Part shown: one piece after another, positions 1 to 8,293 of the stretch | How the letters are laid out: each line of letters begins with the position of its first letter | Numbering within the stretch: the stretch's first letter is position 1 | Source: Candidatus Omnitrophota bacterium | Lineage (GTDB): Bacteria > Omnitrophota > Gorgyraeia > Gygaellales > Profunditerraquicolaceae | DNA length: 32,279 nucleotides | Direction: 5' to 3' | Assembly (NCBI GenBank): GCA_016208765.1 | Contig: JACQXK010000008.1 | Coordinates: 1-32,279, forward strand | Made by a program: the position numbers and the translations under genes | Notes under the pieces: generated by a model | What the model was told of the DNA's origin: nothing | Databases searched by the model: none | Seen by the model: only the letters and a program-made list of their open reading frames with translations

Positions 1-903
1 TTTGTTTTAGTGTTATCTACGGCAAGAGCTGTTACAATACATACTATCATGAAATCACCCTTGGAAAGATGATACAGGAAAAGTTTCCCCCAGATGCTGT
101 CATTGCTGCTAATGGGATGAGCCCTCTGGCATACTTTGGCGAGAGAAGGTTTGTTGATATCTCAGGGGTAGGCAGCAATGGACTGGCTGCATCCTTCAGG
201 CATGGGGCAGGGAGTATCTTTGAGGCATTAGAATCAAGGGATGTTTATCCTCAATTCTTTGTCCTGCCGGAGAATGAGCTTAGGCTTGAGCAATCCGGTT
301 TACTTGGCAAAAGGGTATATTCCTCTAAGATGGTAACCATTGAACAGCTTTCACCCTTAGTTGTTTATGAAGCAGAAAAGGCATGGCTTCATAAAGGGGA
401 TTCTTGCGTGTCTGTGTTGAATGAGGTAGATGGATGGCTATTAATAGACAGCCTTGATATAGCCGATATTGTTGATGAAAAGGCTCATAATTACAGATTC
501 TGGGAGGCAGAGCACAAACCAGGGGCAATCACCTATGCCCTGAAGCTTCCATTCCTATCTAATCAGGAAAATGTTGTTGCTGACGGCGGCAGGGTTCTTT
601 CCGGAGGGGAGGAGATGGTAAGGCAGGGTTCTTTCCGGAGGGGAGGAGATGGTAATAAAGACAAGGCCGTCAACAACTATGAAAATGATTGTTCGACACA
701 AGGGCAGATTTAATATCCAGGTAATGGTTAATGATAAATATAAAAAGATGTGGAAGGAAGACAGGGGATCTGAGAATGTATGGACAGAGGCTATTCTGGA
801 TATCCCGGCTGAATGGATAACTACGGAACGGACAAGAATAAATATTCTGACCATGGAGAAGGCAGAATATTTTCCAGCACACTATTGGTTTTATCAGAGG
901 TAA
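1..903 (+). pseudogene. C-terminal part of GT-C-type membrane glycosyltransferase-like protein, copy A, frameshifted
   Basis: The reading frame is open from base 3, so the gene began upstream of the window; the ATG at 69 is internal. The first residues (CFSVIYGKS...TLGKMIQEK) match the end of the membrane protein at 1035-2312 (YFSVAYGKN...ALGAWIEKK), and the rest matches the protein at 2288-2908. Copies A and B are therefore tandem paralogues with a soluble C-terminal domain of unknown role. The frame breaks near 621 because of an exact 34-bp tandem duplication. Removing one unit restores ...GGEEMV followed by IKTRPST..., which aligns with GGESMVVRS in copy B, and translation then continues to the stop at 901-903 (...YWFYQR). 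As sequenced, the upstream frame ends at 713. The paralogy and the lesion are seen directly. The glycosyltransferase role comes from copy B only. Confidence 0.8.
588..655. repeat. 34-bp exact tandem duplication that frameshifts copy A
   Basis: Two identical 34-bp units lie head to tail at 588-621 and 622-655. Thirty-four is 3x11+1, so the second unit moves the frame by one base. Both halves on either side align with the paralogue when one unit is removed, so the duplication is the cause of the break and looks recent, because the units are identical. Confidence 0.93.
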
Positions 904-909
904 GCACTC

Positions 910-1018
910 AGGCTATTAGGCTGTTAGACTATTAGGAGAGAAGGCTGTAGGTTGTAGAAAAACCTCGTCGCCTTTGTTTTTCCTGACAGTCTAATGGTCT
1001 ACAGCCTGAACAACCTAC
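910..1018. repeat. Imperfect inverted-repeat element between the two paralogues
   Basis: The left part contains AGGCTGTTAGACTATTAGG and AGGCTGTAGGTTGT. The right part contains CAGTCTAATGGTCTACAGCCT and CAACCTAC, which are their imperfect reverse complements. The gap between the paralogues is essentially this one foldable element. The ribosome binding site TAAGGAG of the next gene follows at 1023-1029. Confidence 0.6.
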
Positions 1019-1034
1019 TTAGTTAAGGAGCGTT

Positions 1035-2312
1035 ATGCGAACACGATATACAATATTATTCAGTACAATAGCGATCTTTCTTGCAGCCATTTTTTTAAGG
1101 TCAATGCTTTTTTATACAGATGGCCATCTTGCCCCACCATTGGATGACACCTTTATCTTTCTCCAGTATGCCAAACAAATCTGTCATGGGGCTGCCTTCC
1201 AATATAATACCGGGGACAGCCTGACAACAGGGGCAACCAGTCTTTTGTATCCTTTTATCTTAAGCATAGGATTTTTATCCGGTTTGGGCAAGACAGGTAT
1301 CCTTGCTTTTTCACTTGGGTTGGGATTGGTTTTTTTAATAGTTTCCTCGTTATTAATCTTTAATATTGGCAGAAGGTTATTTAACGAGGCAACGGGTCTT
1401 GTGTTAGGGTTGCTCTTTTTATTTAATGGTCAAATCCTCTGGAGCTTTTTTTGTGGGATGGAAACAGGCTTTTTCATGTGCATTATTCTATCTGTCTTGT
1501 ATGCCTTTCTTCTTGAGGCAGAGGGGGGGGAATATTTTTGGACAATAGTTTTTGCCAGCATCATGGCTCTGACCAGGCCAGAGGGATTGATCCTTTCCGG
1601 GGTGCTTTTTGGCTTTATCTTCTTTTTGCGGAATGAGAAAAATTATTATTTTCTTATCCCTGTAGGGTTTGGAATGATATTTGTGGTGATGAACTATGCC
1701 TTTACCGGAAGCCTGACATTTAACACCATGATTGCCAAGTCTCCCCTTTCCAGACCAAATTCAAACCTGCTTGATATAGCCGCTACAGCAGGCAAGTATT
1801 TTTTCTATATAATGAAGGATATATTTTCCGGATGTGATGGCAAATATACCCCGGCTATGTATGCCAATGAAGGACAGGAGTCGGTTTATTTTGCCCCATT
1901 TTCATTATTCTTTGGACTTGTTGGAGTGCTATATTTTGTAACAAAAGAGATGCGGGAAAAAATATTGGGGATCGGAACATTAACCCTTTGTTTGTTAATG
2001 ACAGAACTTTTTTCTCTTTGCATTTCTCTTCCGGTTAAATGGCACTGGCATCGATACCTTATTCCGTTCTATCCCTTGTTTTTAATCTTCATGGTCAGCG
2101 GGCTTTCTTTGTTTGCTCGGCTGATTTGCCAGCCCTTTCTTTCTTTTGGGGAGAAGGAGACAAGGGCTGCCTTTGTTTCTTTAGCCTCTTTTTTTATATT
2201 ATTCGGCATACTGAATACCTTGTACTTTTCCGTAGCTTATGGGAAAAATTGTAAAGATATTTACAATCAACAAATGGCTCTTGGGGCATGGATAGAAAAA
2301 AAGGCATGTTAA
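1035..2312 (+). CDS. GT-C-type polytopic membrane glycosyltransferase-like protein, copy B membrane domain
   Basis: The 425-residue protein has about ten hydrophobic segments and a short periplasmic loop after the first one containing PPLDDTFIFLQYA, followed by YNTGDSLTTGATSLLYP. The Asp-Asp pair in the first loop is the layout of GT-C glycosyltransferases (PMT/ArnT-like, GT39/GT83 superfamily), which use polyprenyl-phosphate sugars at the outer face of the inner membrane. The exact family and substrate cannot be told. The start has TAAGGAG five bases upstream. The frame ends at 2312 just after IEKK, where copy A continues straight on for about 200 more residues, so this is a truncated form unless the ribosome shifts into the 2288 frame. 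Membrane type is fairly sure; enzymatic role is inferred. Confidence 0.65.
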   Translation: MRTRYTILFSTIAIFLAAIFLRSMLFYTDGHLAPPLDDTFIFLQYAKQICHGAAFQYNTGDSLTTGATSLLYPFILSIGFLSGLGKTGILAFSLGLGLVFLIVSSLLIFNIGRRLFNEATGLVLGLLFLFNGQILWSFFCGMETGFFMCIILSVLYAFLLEAEGGEYFWTIVFASIMALTRPEGLILSGVLFGFIFFLRNEKNYYFLIPVGFGMIFVVMNYAFTGSLTFNTMIAKSPLSRPNSNLLDIAATAGKYFFYIMKDIFSGCDGKYTPAMYANEGQESVYFAPFSLFFGLVGVLYFVTKEMREKILGIGTLTLCLLMTELFSLCISLPVKWHWHRYLIPFYPLFLIFMVSGLSLFARLICQPFLSFGEKETRAAFVSLASFFILFGILNTLYFSVAYGKNCKDIYNQQMALGAWIEKKAC

Positions 2313-2908
2313 AAGAAAAGATATGCCAATTTGAGCTTATTGATTCAACCATTGCCGGCAGTCCTTCACCCATGACAGTCTACAAGGTTGATTGGAGCCT
2401 TGCCCATAAAGGCGATAAGATTTATACTGCTGATAAAGAATTAGAGGGATATAGCTTGATTGACCATATCGATATTGGAGATGTTGAGAACGAAAAGGCT
2501 CATCACTACAAATTTTGGGAAACGCAACCAGGGATGTTTTATGGCTTGATTTATCAAGATGAAGCCTGTATGTATTCCTATTTGAATAATCCGTCAGCAG
2601 TAGTGGTTGATGCAGGGAGACAGATTACCGGTGGAGAAAGTATGGTAGTTCGCAGTATTCCGGGAAAGGGGCTGAAGATAGTCAAAAGGACATCAACCTA
2701 TACACCTACAGAGGTCTGGGTAAATGGAGAGTTCCTGGGGATATGGACGCATGAGAATGCAGAGAATGCCTGGACAGAAGCAGTGTATGAGGTTCCAGCA
2801 AGCAAGATAACCTCGAACCAAGCAAGGATAAGCTTTCCATTGCATCGGGAACTGAAACATTATTATGTATGCTTTTCAGCATATTATTGGTTTTATCAGA
2901 AGGCGTAA
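2288..2908 (+). pseudogene. Detached C-terminal domain of copy B, in the -1 frame
   Basis: From about residue 15 this 206-residue frame aligns with the soluble C-terminal domain of copy A. Shared blocks include HKGD, IDHIDIGDVENEKAHHYKFWE against IDSLDIADIVDEKAHNYRFWE, and AYYWFYQK against AHYWFYQR. Relative to copy A about 70 residues are missing between IEKK and the GML/GLL block, and the two parts of copy B are in different frames (-1). The ATG at 2288 has no good ribosome binding site, so independent translation is doubtful. Either an out-of-frame deletion killed the gene, or the slippery run at 2297-2303 yields some full-length product. Confidence 0.65.
2297..2303 (+). other. A-AAA-AAG slippery heptamer at the copy B frame junction
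   Basis: In the frame of the 1035 gene the codons read GAA AAA AAG, giving the canonical bacterial -1 slippery heptamer in the correct phase. A -1 shift here reads GGC ATG TTA, entering the C-terminal frame. No clear stimulatory stem-loop or upstream Shine-Dalgarno-like spacer element is visible, so function is unproven; homopolymer indel is the simpler reading. Confidence 0.35.
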
Positions 2909-2920
2909 GAAAAGGGATTT

Positions 2921-2980
2921 TTATCACGAAAGCACGAAACAGATAACATATATTTATAATTTTTCGTGTTTTCGTGATAA
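2921..2980. repeat. Inverted repeat, CACGAAA-type
   Basis: Arms at 2921-2939 and 2962-2980 match at 18 of 19 positions as reverse complements (TTATCACGAAAGCACGAAA type). A third half-copy (TTTTTCGTGTT) follows near 2993-3003. The element fills the gap between the copy B remnant and parB. Confidence 0.8.
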
Positions 2981-3031
2981 GTTCTAAATAATTTTTCGTG
3001 TTCAAAATTAATATAAGGAGTGGTGAACGAA

Positions 3032-3883
3032 ATGCAAAGAATAGCTTTAGGAAAGGGTTTGGACGCTTTAATTCCAGAGGCAAGAGCAGGGGGAGAGACG
3101 GTTCGGGAGATTAAGATTGGGGAGATTGTTCCAGGAGAATATCAGCCAAGACGATACTTTGACCCAGAGAAGCAAACGGAATTAGTAGAATCAATAATAG
3201 AGAAGGGCGTTATTCAGCCAATAATCGTTCGTCCCTATAAAGACGGCTATGAGTTGGTTGCCGGCGAAAGAAGGCTTCGTGCTGCACACGAGGCTGGCTT
3301 GGAAAGAGTTCCAGCAATCGTGAGAGAGCTGTCCAACGAGGATGCCTTAGAGATTGGCTTAATTGAAAACATCCAGAGGCAAGACCTTAATCCTATGGAA
3401 GAGGCAGAGGCGTTTCAGCAATTGATTCGAGAGTTTCATCTAACCCAGGAGGACCTGGCAAAAAAGGTTGGGAAAGACAGAAGCTCTATTACCAACAGTC
3501 TGCGGCTACTAAAACTACCCAAGCCCATTCAGGAAGAAGTGTTGAAGGGAACAATCTCTATGGGACACGCTCGGGCAATCTTGTCTTTGGACAATGAAGC
3601 AGAGCAGCAAGAGGTGTGTGAAAAGATTGTAAAAAGTGGTATCTCTGTGAGAGAGGTAGAGGCTCTTATCAAAAAGATAAAAGAGAATGTTTCACGTGAA
3701 ACATTGAAGAAGGCAGAGGAAAAACCTGCTGTTGATATTGCTCTGGAATCTTGTACGGAAAAACTGATGGAGTCTCTTGGCACAAAGGTTAGGATTAGTC
3801 GAACAGCAAAAGGTACCGGAAAGATTGAGATAGAGTTTTATTCGCAAGAGGATTTGGATAGGATTATGGAAAGGGTGCGCTAA
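3032..3883 (+). CDS. parB: Chromosome partitioning protein ParB (Spo0J family)
   Basis: This 283-residue protein is the CTP-dependent DNA clamp that loads at parS and, with ParA, segregates the chromosome origin. N-terminal LGKGLDALIP is typical of chromosomal ParB. The CTP-binding box GERRLRA lies at residues 78-84, ENIQRQDLNP from about 112, and a helix-turn-helix (LTQEDLAKKVGKDRSSITN) at about 138-156. A C-terminal dimerisation domain follows. GTG codons at 3020 and 3023 are in frame upstream, but AAGGAG at 3015-3020 is correctly spaced only for ATG 3032. No parA is visible next to it; the upstream neighbours are unrelated glycosyltransferase remnants. A perfect parS lies inside the gene, encoding NVSRET. 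Identification is firm. Confidence 0.95.
   Translation: MQRIALGKGLDALIPEARAGGETVREIKIGEIVPGEYQPRRYFDPEKQTELVESIIEKGVIQPIIVRPYKDGYELVAGERRLRAAHEAGLERVPAIVRELSNEDALEIGLIENIQRQDLNPMEEAEAFQQLIREFHLTQEDLAKKVGKDRSSITNSLRLLKLPKPIQEEVLKGTISMGHARAILSLDNEAEQQEVCEKIVKSGISVREVEALIKKIKENVSRETLKKAEEKPAVDIALESCTEKLMESLGTKVRISRTAKGTGKIEIEFYSQEDLDRIMERVR
3688..3703. promoter_or_regulatory. parS: parS centromere site inside parB
   Basis: The 16-mer TGTTTCACGTGAAACA is a perfect palindrome and equals the consensus parS bound by Spo0J/ParB. It lies in the linker-coding part of parB, as in several bacteria where parS is within or near parB, and suggests this locus is near the replication origin. I saw no second copy in the window. 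Confidence 0.95.
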
Positions 3884-3889
3884 GGATAT

Positions 3890-4060
3890 TTCACCGCAGA
3901 GACACAGAGTCGCTGAGAATGGAAATCAATCAAATAACAGAGAGGGTAGTTGGTGCGGCAATTGAAATACATAGAACACTTGGTCTTATCCTTCTTTTAG
4001 AATCTGCCTATTGTAAATAAGCTCTAAGTCTTCTCTGCGCCTTTGCGTCTCTGCGGTGAA
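3890..4060. repeat. 171-bp mini-element with 30-bp terminal inverted repeats, CCGCAGAG family
   Basis: The arms 3890-3919 and 4031-4060 match at 26 of 30 positions as reverse complements (TTCACCGCAGAGAC at the outer ends). Between them lies a short open frame resembling the start of GxxExxY-family proteins. The same arm sequence recurs at 6915, 15871/16211, 22859 and 26663/27038. The element sits between the parB stop and uvrA, and its right arm overlaps a possible but unlikely GTG start of uvrA at 4056. Confidence 0.85.
3919..4020 (+). pseudogene. GxxExxY-family protein remnant
   Basis: The 33-codon frame reads MEINQITERVVGAAIEIHRT followed by [13 protein letters not shown]. The family (PDDEXK-like, GxxExxY) normally starts with ITEKIIGAAIEVHRELGPGL and LESAYE. 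The start is therefore intact, and the rest of the roughly 125-residue protein has been lost, apparently by a deletion after LESAY. It lies exactly between the inverted arms of the surrounding element, its ATG overlapping the end of the left arm. Confidence 0.7.
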
Positions 4061-4094
4061 TTATTTCATTGCTAAATCCAGACGAGGTGTCATC

Positions 4095-6911
4095 TTGGAT
4101 GAAAAAATTATTATCAAGGGTGCCCGGGTGCACAACCTAAAAAATATAGACATAGAGCTTCCCAGGAACAAGCTTGTGGTTATCACCGGGCTTTCTGGTT
4201 CTGGAAAATCTTCACTTGCTTTTGATACTATTTATGCTGAGGGACAGCGAAGATATGTTGAATCCCTCTCTGCCTATGCTCGACAATTCTTAGAGCAAAT
4301 GGAAAAGCCTGATGTGGATTATATAAGCGGGCTTTCGCCAGCCATTGCTATTGAACAAAGAACAGCTGCAAAAAATCCTCGATCAACAGTAGGAACGGTA
4401 ACAGAGATCTACGACTATCTCCGTCTTCTTTATGCTCGAATAGGCAGACCTCATTGCTATAATTGCGGCAAGCTGATTTGCAAACAAAGCGTAGATGAAA
4501 TCGTAGAGCAGATTATATCTCTGGGGCCAGACAAAAAACTCTTGATCCTTGCTCCAGTTGTTCGTGGTAGAAAAGGGGAGTATCAACAAGTTTTTGCTTC
4601 AGCCAAAAAGAATGGTTATGTCAGGGTTCGAGTGGATGGAAAGATGTATGACCTGTCTGAAGATATTTTAGAGGCATCGCCTCTGACGCTGGAAAAGAAT
4701 AAAAAGCATCACATTGAGATAGTTGTAGACAGGCTTATCCTTAAGCCTGAGATACGGGGTCGGTTGGCTGATTCCATAGAAACTGCCTCTGCCCTTGCCA
4801 AGGGAATAGTCATGGTAGCTGATGATGGAGGGGATGAAAAACTTTTTTCTGAACAGTTGGCTTGTGTGGATTGTGGGATTAGTTATGAGGAATTATCTCC
4901 AAGGATGTTTTCTTTTAATAGCCCTTATGGGGCATGTCCGGACTGTACAGGGCTTGGCTCATCGACAGAGATTTCGCCTGATTTGATTGTGCCGGATAAA
5001 TCAAAAACCATTTATGAAGGGGCAATCATTCCCCTGGGTTTTTCCTCTTCCTGGCTTTATCAGATAGAGCGGGTGGCAAGACAGGAAGGGTTTCGATTAG
5101 ATGTTCCTTTTGGAAGCTTTACAAAAGAGCAGCAAGACATCATTCTCTATGGATCAAGGGATGGATATTATTGTCAGACAAAATATGGTGAACGGTATTA
5201 TGGGGGTTACGAGGGCATAATCCCAACCCTTAACAGGCGATATAAAGAGACAGAATCAGAAAGGGTTCGTGAGGAGACAGAGGGTTACATGACCCTGCAA
5301 ACCTGCCCTGTCTGTCAAGGGGCGAGATTAAAAAGGGAAGCCCTTTCTGTGACTGTGAGCGAAAAATCTATTAGTCAGATAACCGAAATGTCTATTAAAG
5401 AGTTAAAGGTTTTTTTTGAGAATATTGTCTTGACCGAGTTTGAAAGGCTTATAGCAGTAAAGATATTGAAGGAGATACAGGAGAGGCTTGGTTTCTTAAA
5501 CAATGTGGGCTTGAATTATCTTACCCTTAACCGCATGACCAAAACCCTTTCCGGCGGAGAGGCACAAAGAATTCAATTAGCAACCCAGATAGGCTCTGGT
5601 CTGGTTGGGGTTTTGTATGTGCTTGATGAACCCAGCATTGGTCTTCATCAGAGGGATAATCAAAGGCTGCTGAATACCATGTGTCGGTTAAGGGATATAG
5701 GCAATACCCTTATTGTAGTAGAGCATGACGAAGCAACTATCAGGCAGGCAGATTTTATTGTTGACCTTGGTCCAGGGGCAGGGGAAACAGGTGGAAGGAT
5801 TGTGGCTCAGGGAAGCCTTGAGGATATTCTAAAGAGCAATGACTCTCTTACCGGTAAATACCTTCGAGGCGACCTATTTATCCCTGTACCTGCTAAAAGA
5901 TGTAAGAGTAAGAGGTTTTTGGAGATAACCGGGGCATCCCATCATAACCTGAAAAATATCACGGTAAAGATTCCCTTAGGGTTATTTATCTGTATTACCG
6001 GGGTATCGGGCTCAGGCAAGAGCAGCCTTATTGGAGAAATTCTTTATCCGCTCCTGATGCAAAAATTATATGATAGTCATACTCAACCGGGAAAGCATGA
6101 AAAAATCTCCGGGCTGGAACATTTAGATAAGGTAATAAACATTGATCAATCCCCTATTGGAAGGACACCAAGATCCAATCCTGCAACCTATACAGGGGCA
6201 TTTACCTATATTCGGGAACTCTTCTCGCTATTGCCTGAGGCAAAGATGAAGGGGTATGCCCCAGGAAGATTTAGTTTTAATGTTAAAGGGGGCAGGTGTG
6301 AGGCCTGTCAGGGGGATGGGATAATCAAGATAGAGATGCATTTTTTGCCGGATGTTTATGTCCCTTGTGAGGTGTGTAAAGGGAAAAGGTATAACAAGGA
6401 AACATTAGAGGTCTGGTATAAAGGCAAGAGCATTGCCGATGTTCTTGATATGACTGTGGAAGAGGCATGGAGTTTTTTTAAGGCTATTCCCAGCCTGCAT
6501 AGTAAGCTGCAAACCTTGGTTGATGTTGGTCTTTCATATGTCAGGCTTGGACAGTCGGCAACTACCCTTTCCGGTGGAGAGGCTCAAAGGATAAAGCTCT
6601 CTGCAGAATTGAGCAAACGATCCACAGGCAAAACCCTGTACCTGCTGGATGAACCAACCACTGGTCTTCATTTTGCAGATATTCATCTGCTGTTGGATGT
6701 TCTTTTAAGGCTCAGGGATGCCGGCAATACAGTGATAATTATTGAACATAATCTGGATGTGATTAAAACCGCTGATTATATTGTTGACCTTGGTCCAGAA
6801 GGCGGGGATGAAGGCGGACAGGTAGTGGCTGTTGGCACGCCTGAAGAGGTGGCAAGGAATGAAGATTCATATACCGGGCAGTTTTTGCGGGGTTGTGGGG
6901 TTGGAGGATAG
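4095..6911 (+). CDS. uvrA: Excinuclease ABC subunit A (UvrA)
   Basis: The 938-residue protein is the damage-sensing ATPase of nucleotide excision repair, which loads UvrB. It has two ABC ATPase modules. Walker A motifs are GLSGSGKS at residues 32-39 and GVSGSGKS at 636-643. Two LSGGEAQRI signatures are each followed by LDEP(S/T)xGLH. Cys pairs are at CVDC/CPDC, CPVC, and CEACQGDG...CEVCKGKRY. Length matches the usual 940. I prefer the TTG at 4095 ([17 protein letters not shown]) with GAGGTG just upstream. The GTG at 4056 lies inside a repeat arm and would add 13 atypical residues. No lexA-type site was recognised. Identification is firm; the start is moderately sure. Confidence 0.96.
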   Translation: MDEKIIIKGARVHNLKNIDIELPRNKLVVITGLSGSGKSSLAFDTIYAEGQRRYVESLSAYARQFLEQMEKPDVDYISGLSPAIAIEQRTAAKNPRSTVGTVTEIYDYLRLLYARIGRPHCYNCGKLICKQSVDEIVEQIISLGPDKKLLILAPVVRGRKGEYQQVFASAKKNGYVRVRVDGKMYDLSEDILEASPLTLEKNKKHHIEIVVDRLILKPEIRGRLADSIETASALAKGIVMVADDGGDEKLFSEQLACVDCGISYEELSPRMFSFNSPYGACPDCTGLGSSTEISPDLIVPDKSKTIYEGAIIPLGFSSSWLYQIERVARQEGFRLDVPFGSFTKEQQDIILYGSRDGYYCQTKYGERYYGGYEGIIPTLNRRYKETESERVREETEGYMTLQTCPVCQGARLKREALSVTVSEKSISQITEMSIKELKVFFENIVLTEFERLIAVKILKEIQERLGFLNNVGLNYLTLNRMTKTLSGGEAQRIQLATQIGSGLVGVLYVLDEPSIGLHQRDNQRLLNTMCRLRDIGNTLIVVEHDEATIRQADFIVDLGPGAGETGGRIVAQGSLEDILKSNDSLTGKYLRGDLFIPVPAKRCKSKRFLEITGASHHNLKNITVKIPLGLFICITGVSGSGKSSLIGEILYPLLMQKLYDSHTQPGKHEKISGLEHLDKVINIDQSPIGRTPRSNPATYTGAFTYIRELFSLLPEAKMKGYAPGRFSFNVKGGRCEACQGDGIIKIEMHFLPDVYVPCEVCKGKRYNKETLEVWYKGKSIADVLDMTVEEAWSFFKAIPSLHSKLQTLVDVGLSYVRLGQSATTLSGGEAQRIKLSAELSKRSTGKTLYLLDEPTTGLHFADIHLLLDVLLRLRDAGNTVIIIEHNLDVIKTADYIVDLGPEGGDEGGQVVAVGTPEEVARNEDSYTGQFLRGCGVGG

Positions 6912-6914
6912 AAG

Positions 6915-6943
6915 TTACCACAGAGACACGGAGGCACAGAGAA
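6915..6943. repeat. Single CCGCAGAG-family arm after uvrA
   Basis: The sequence TTACCACAGAGACACGGAGG followed by CACAGAGAA is a diverged single arm of the family seen around 3890 and 26663. The rest of the 6912-7072 gap holds an inverted GCCGGCGCCGGC at 6960-6971 and one copy of a 21-bp direct repeat (7003-7023), and no gene. Confidence 0.6.
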
Positions 6944-7002
6944 GTTTTCTCATCATTTTGCCGGCGCCGGCAAACAGATCGGAGGTGGTAAAGGTGCAGT
7001 GC

Positions 7003-7023
7003 AATATGTTTAACTTAATGGTA
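7003..7023 (+). repeat. 21-bp direct repeat, left copy (flanks the DUF1016 gene)
   Basis: The sequence begins AATATGTTTAACTTAAT and recurs at 8273-8293 in the same orientation with one mismatch in 21. The two copies bracket the DUF1016 gene. Chance occurrence of so long a match in 32 kb is unlikely. Confidence 0.75.
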
Positions 7024-7072
7024 TTAAAGGGATTCTGGAAATGATGTTGAAAAGAAATTAAAGGAGAAAAAA

Positions 7073-8089
7073 GTGGCAAAAGAATTAATAACAACTAAGA
7101 AACAGGTAAAAACAGTAGCAGGCTACAATGAAATTTTAAGAGATATTCGGAGTCTGCTTGAGAAGGCTACTTATCAGGCTTACAGGGCAGTTGATAATCT
7201 GCGGGTTCAGACGTATTGGCAAATAGGAGAAAGGGTTGCAAGGGGAGAGTTAGAACATAGAGAAAGGGCTGATTATGGAGAAAGAATTGTCGAAAGTCTG
7301 ACAGTAGACCTAAATATGCAAAAGTCTACTTTGTATGATATGTTACAATTTTATAAGACATACCCAATTCTCCACGCAGTGCGTGGAGAATTAAGCTGGA
7401 CACATTACCGTATATTAATGCGAGTTGCTAATGCAGAAGAAAGGGAATTTTATGAAATCCAAACGATTCAAAATACATGGAGTACTCGTCGGTTAGAAAG
7501 CCAGATCAGAAGTAACTTATATCAAAACATCTTGAAAGAAGGTAAATTATCTATAATCAAACCTCTTCACTTAAAACTCCTTCTCCCAGAACAAGTTTTC
7601 AAAGACACCTATAATTTTGATTTTCTCCAACTTCAGAATGGCCATAGTGAAAAGCAGTTAGAAGAAGGATTGTTGGCTAATGTAGAAAGGTTGTTATTGG
7701 AATTTGGTACTGACTTTTCTCTTGCAGGTCGCCAGCGTAAAATTATGATTGACTATGAAACTCATACTATTGACCTTGAGTTTTATCATCGAGGCATCCC
7801 CTGTATTGTTTTAGTAGATTTAAAGATAGGTAAATTCAAAAGCGAATATGTTGGACAGATGAATAAATACCTTAACTACTACCGAGAAAATAAGGTATAT
7901 CCCTGGGAAAAGTCACCAGTAGGACTGATTGTCTGTGAGTATAAAGGCAAGGAAGAGGCACATTATGCCTTGGGTGATCTGGAGGATAAGATATTTGTAG
8001 CAGAATATAAGGCTAAATTGCCAGGTGAGAAGGAGATTGAAATAAGGGTAAGGAATATAAGAAATGCAGAGTTGAAAGAAAGCGAGTAA
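7073..8089 (+). CDS. DUF1016/YhcG-family PD-(D/E)XK nuclease-like protein
   Basis: The 338-residue protein has the N-terminal DUF1016 helical domain (NLRVQTYWQIGERV, about residues 43-56, and LSWTHYRILMRV). Its C-terminal PD-(D/E)XK nuclease-like domain has IDLEFYHRGIPCIVLVDLK, with D234 and D249-x-K251, then IGKFKSEYVGQMNKYLNYY. Most relatives have ELK where this has DLK. The family is common in accessory regions and often lies beside restriction genes; its biological role is not settled. The GTG start has AAAGGAG five bases upstream. It is flanked by a 21-bp direct repeat and precedes the broken Zorya locus, so it belongs to the accessory island. A 27-bp palindrome lies within its coding sequence. 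Confidence 0.85.
   Translation: MAKELITTKKQVKTVAGYNEILRDIRSLLEKATYQAYRAVDNLRVQTYWQIGERVARGELEHRERADYGERIVESLTVDLNMQKSTLYDMLQFYKTYPILHAVRGELSWTHYRILMRVANAEEREFYEIQTIQNTWSTRRLESQIRSNLYQNILKEGKLSIIKPLHLKLLLPEQVFKDTYNFDFLQLQNGHSEKQLEEGLLANVERLLLEFGTDFSLAGRQRKIMIDYETHTIDLEFYHRGIPCIVLVDLKIGKFKSEYVGQMNKYLNYYRENKVYPWEKSPVGLIVCEYKGKEEAHYALGDLEDKIFVAEYKAKLPGEKEIEIRVRNIRNAELKESE
7366..7392. repeat. 27-bp perfect palindrome inside the DUF1016 gene
   Basis: The arms AATTCTCCACGCA (7366-7378) and TGCGTGGAGAATT (7380-7392) are exact reverse complements around a single G. They encode the segment PILHAVRGEL. A 13-bp perfect arm is well beyond chance for a window this size, so it could be an operator, a hairpin in the mRNA, or a repeat-derived insertion. 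Confidence 0.85.
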
Positions 8090-8132
8090 ATGAAACCATT
8101 TTGCGTCTCTATAGACGGTTAAAAGAAAAGAT

Positions 8133-8247
8133 CTTACGCAAAGTACGCAAAGAGGAAAAGATTTATTGACTAAACAGATAATATGTTCTTTTCTTTGTGT
8201 CCTTTGTGAAAACTTTGTGACTTTGTGAGAAATTTGGGAATTTAAGG
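8133..8247. repeat. CTTTGTG/CGCAAAG-type repeat cluster upstream of the Zorya remnant
   Basis: The 290-base gap after the DUF1016 gene is a repeat field. ACGCAAAGTACGCAAAGAGG lies near 8136-8155. CTTTGTGTCCTTTGTG followed by ACTTTGTGAGAAATTTGG lies within 8193-8237. The latter recurs, in the same orientation, at 13541-13585 directly before lptF, so the two copies bracket the Zorya segment. No gene is seen here. Confidence 0.65.
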
Positions 8248-8256
8248 AAAAAAGAG

Positions 8257-8284
8257 TTGACAATAGCTGAATAATATGTTTAAC
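8257..8284 (+). promoter_or_regulatory. Possible sigma-70-type promoter for the zor locus
   Basis: TTGACA at 8257-8262 is a perfect -35 box; TTTAAC at 8279-8284 is a weak -10 (4 of 6) with a 16-base spacer. It lies about 105 bases upstream of the zorA start and overlaps the direct repeat at 8273. The -10 is poor, so confidence is low. Confidence 0.3.
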
Positions 8285-8293
8285 TTAATAGTA
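8273..8293 (+). repeat. 21-bp direct repeat, right copy
   Basis: Matches 7003-7023 at 20 of 21 positions in the same orientation. The following 80 bases up to zorA hold the AAGGAG at 8373-8378 and no gene. Confidence 0.75.

Noticed and set aside
3020-3031. GTG starts for ParB at 3020 and 3023
   Set aside because: They overlap or directly abut the AAGGAG sequence, leaving no spacing; ATG 3032 fits.
6832-7044. Open frame overlapping the end of uvrA
   Set aside because: It is mostly uvrA in another frame followed by a repeat arm; no ribosome binding site and no recognisable protein.
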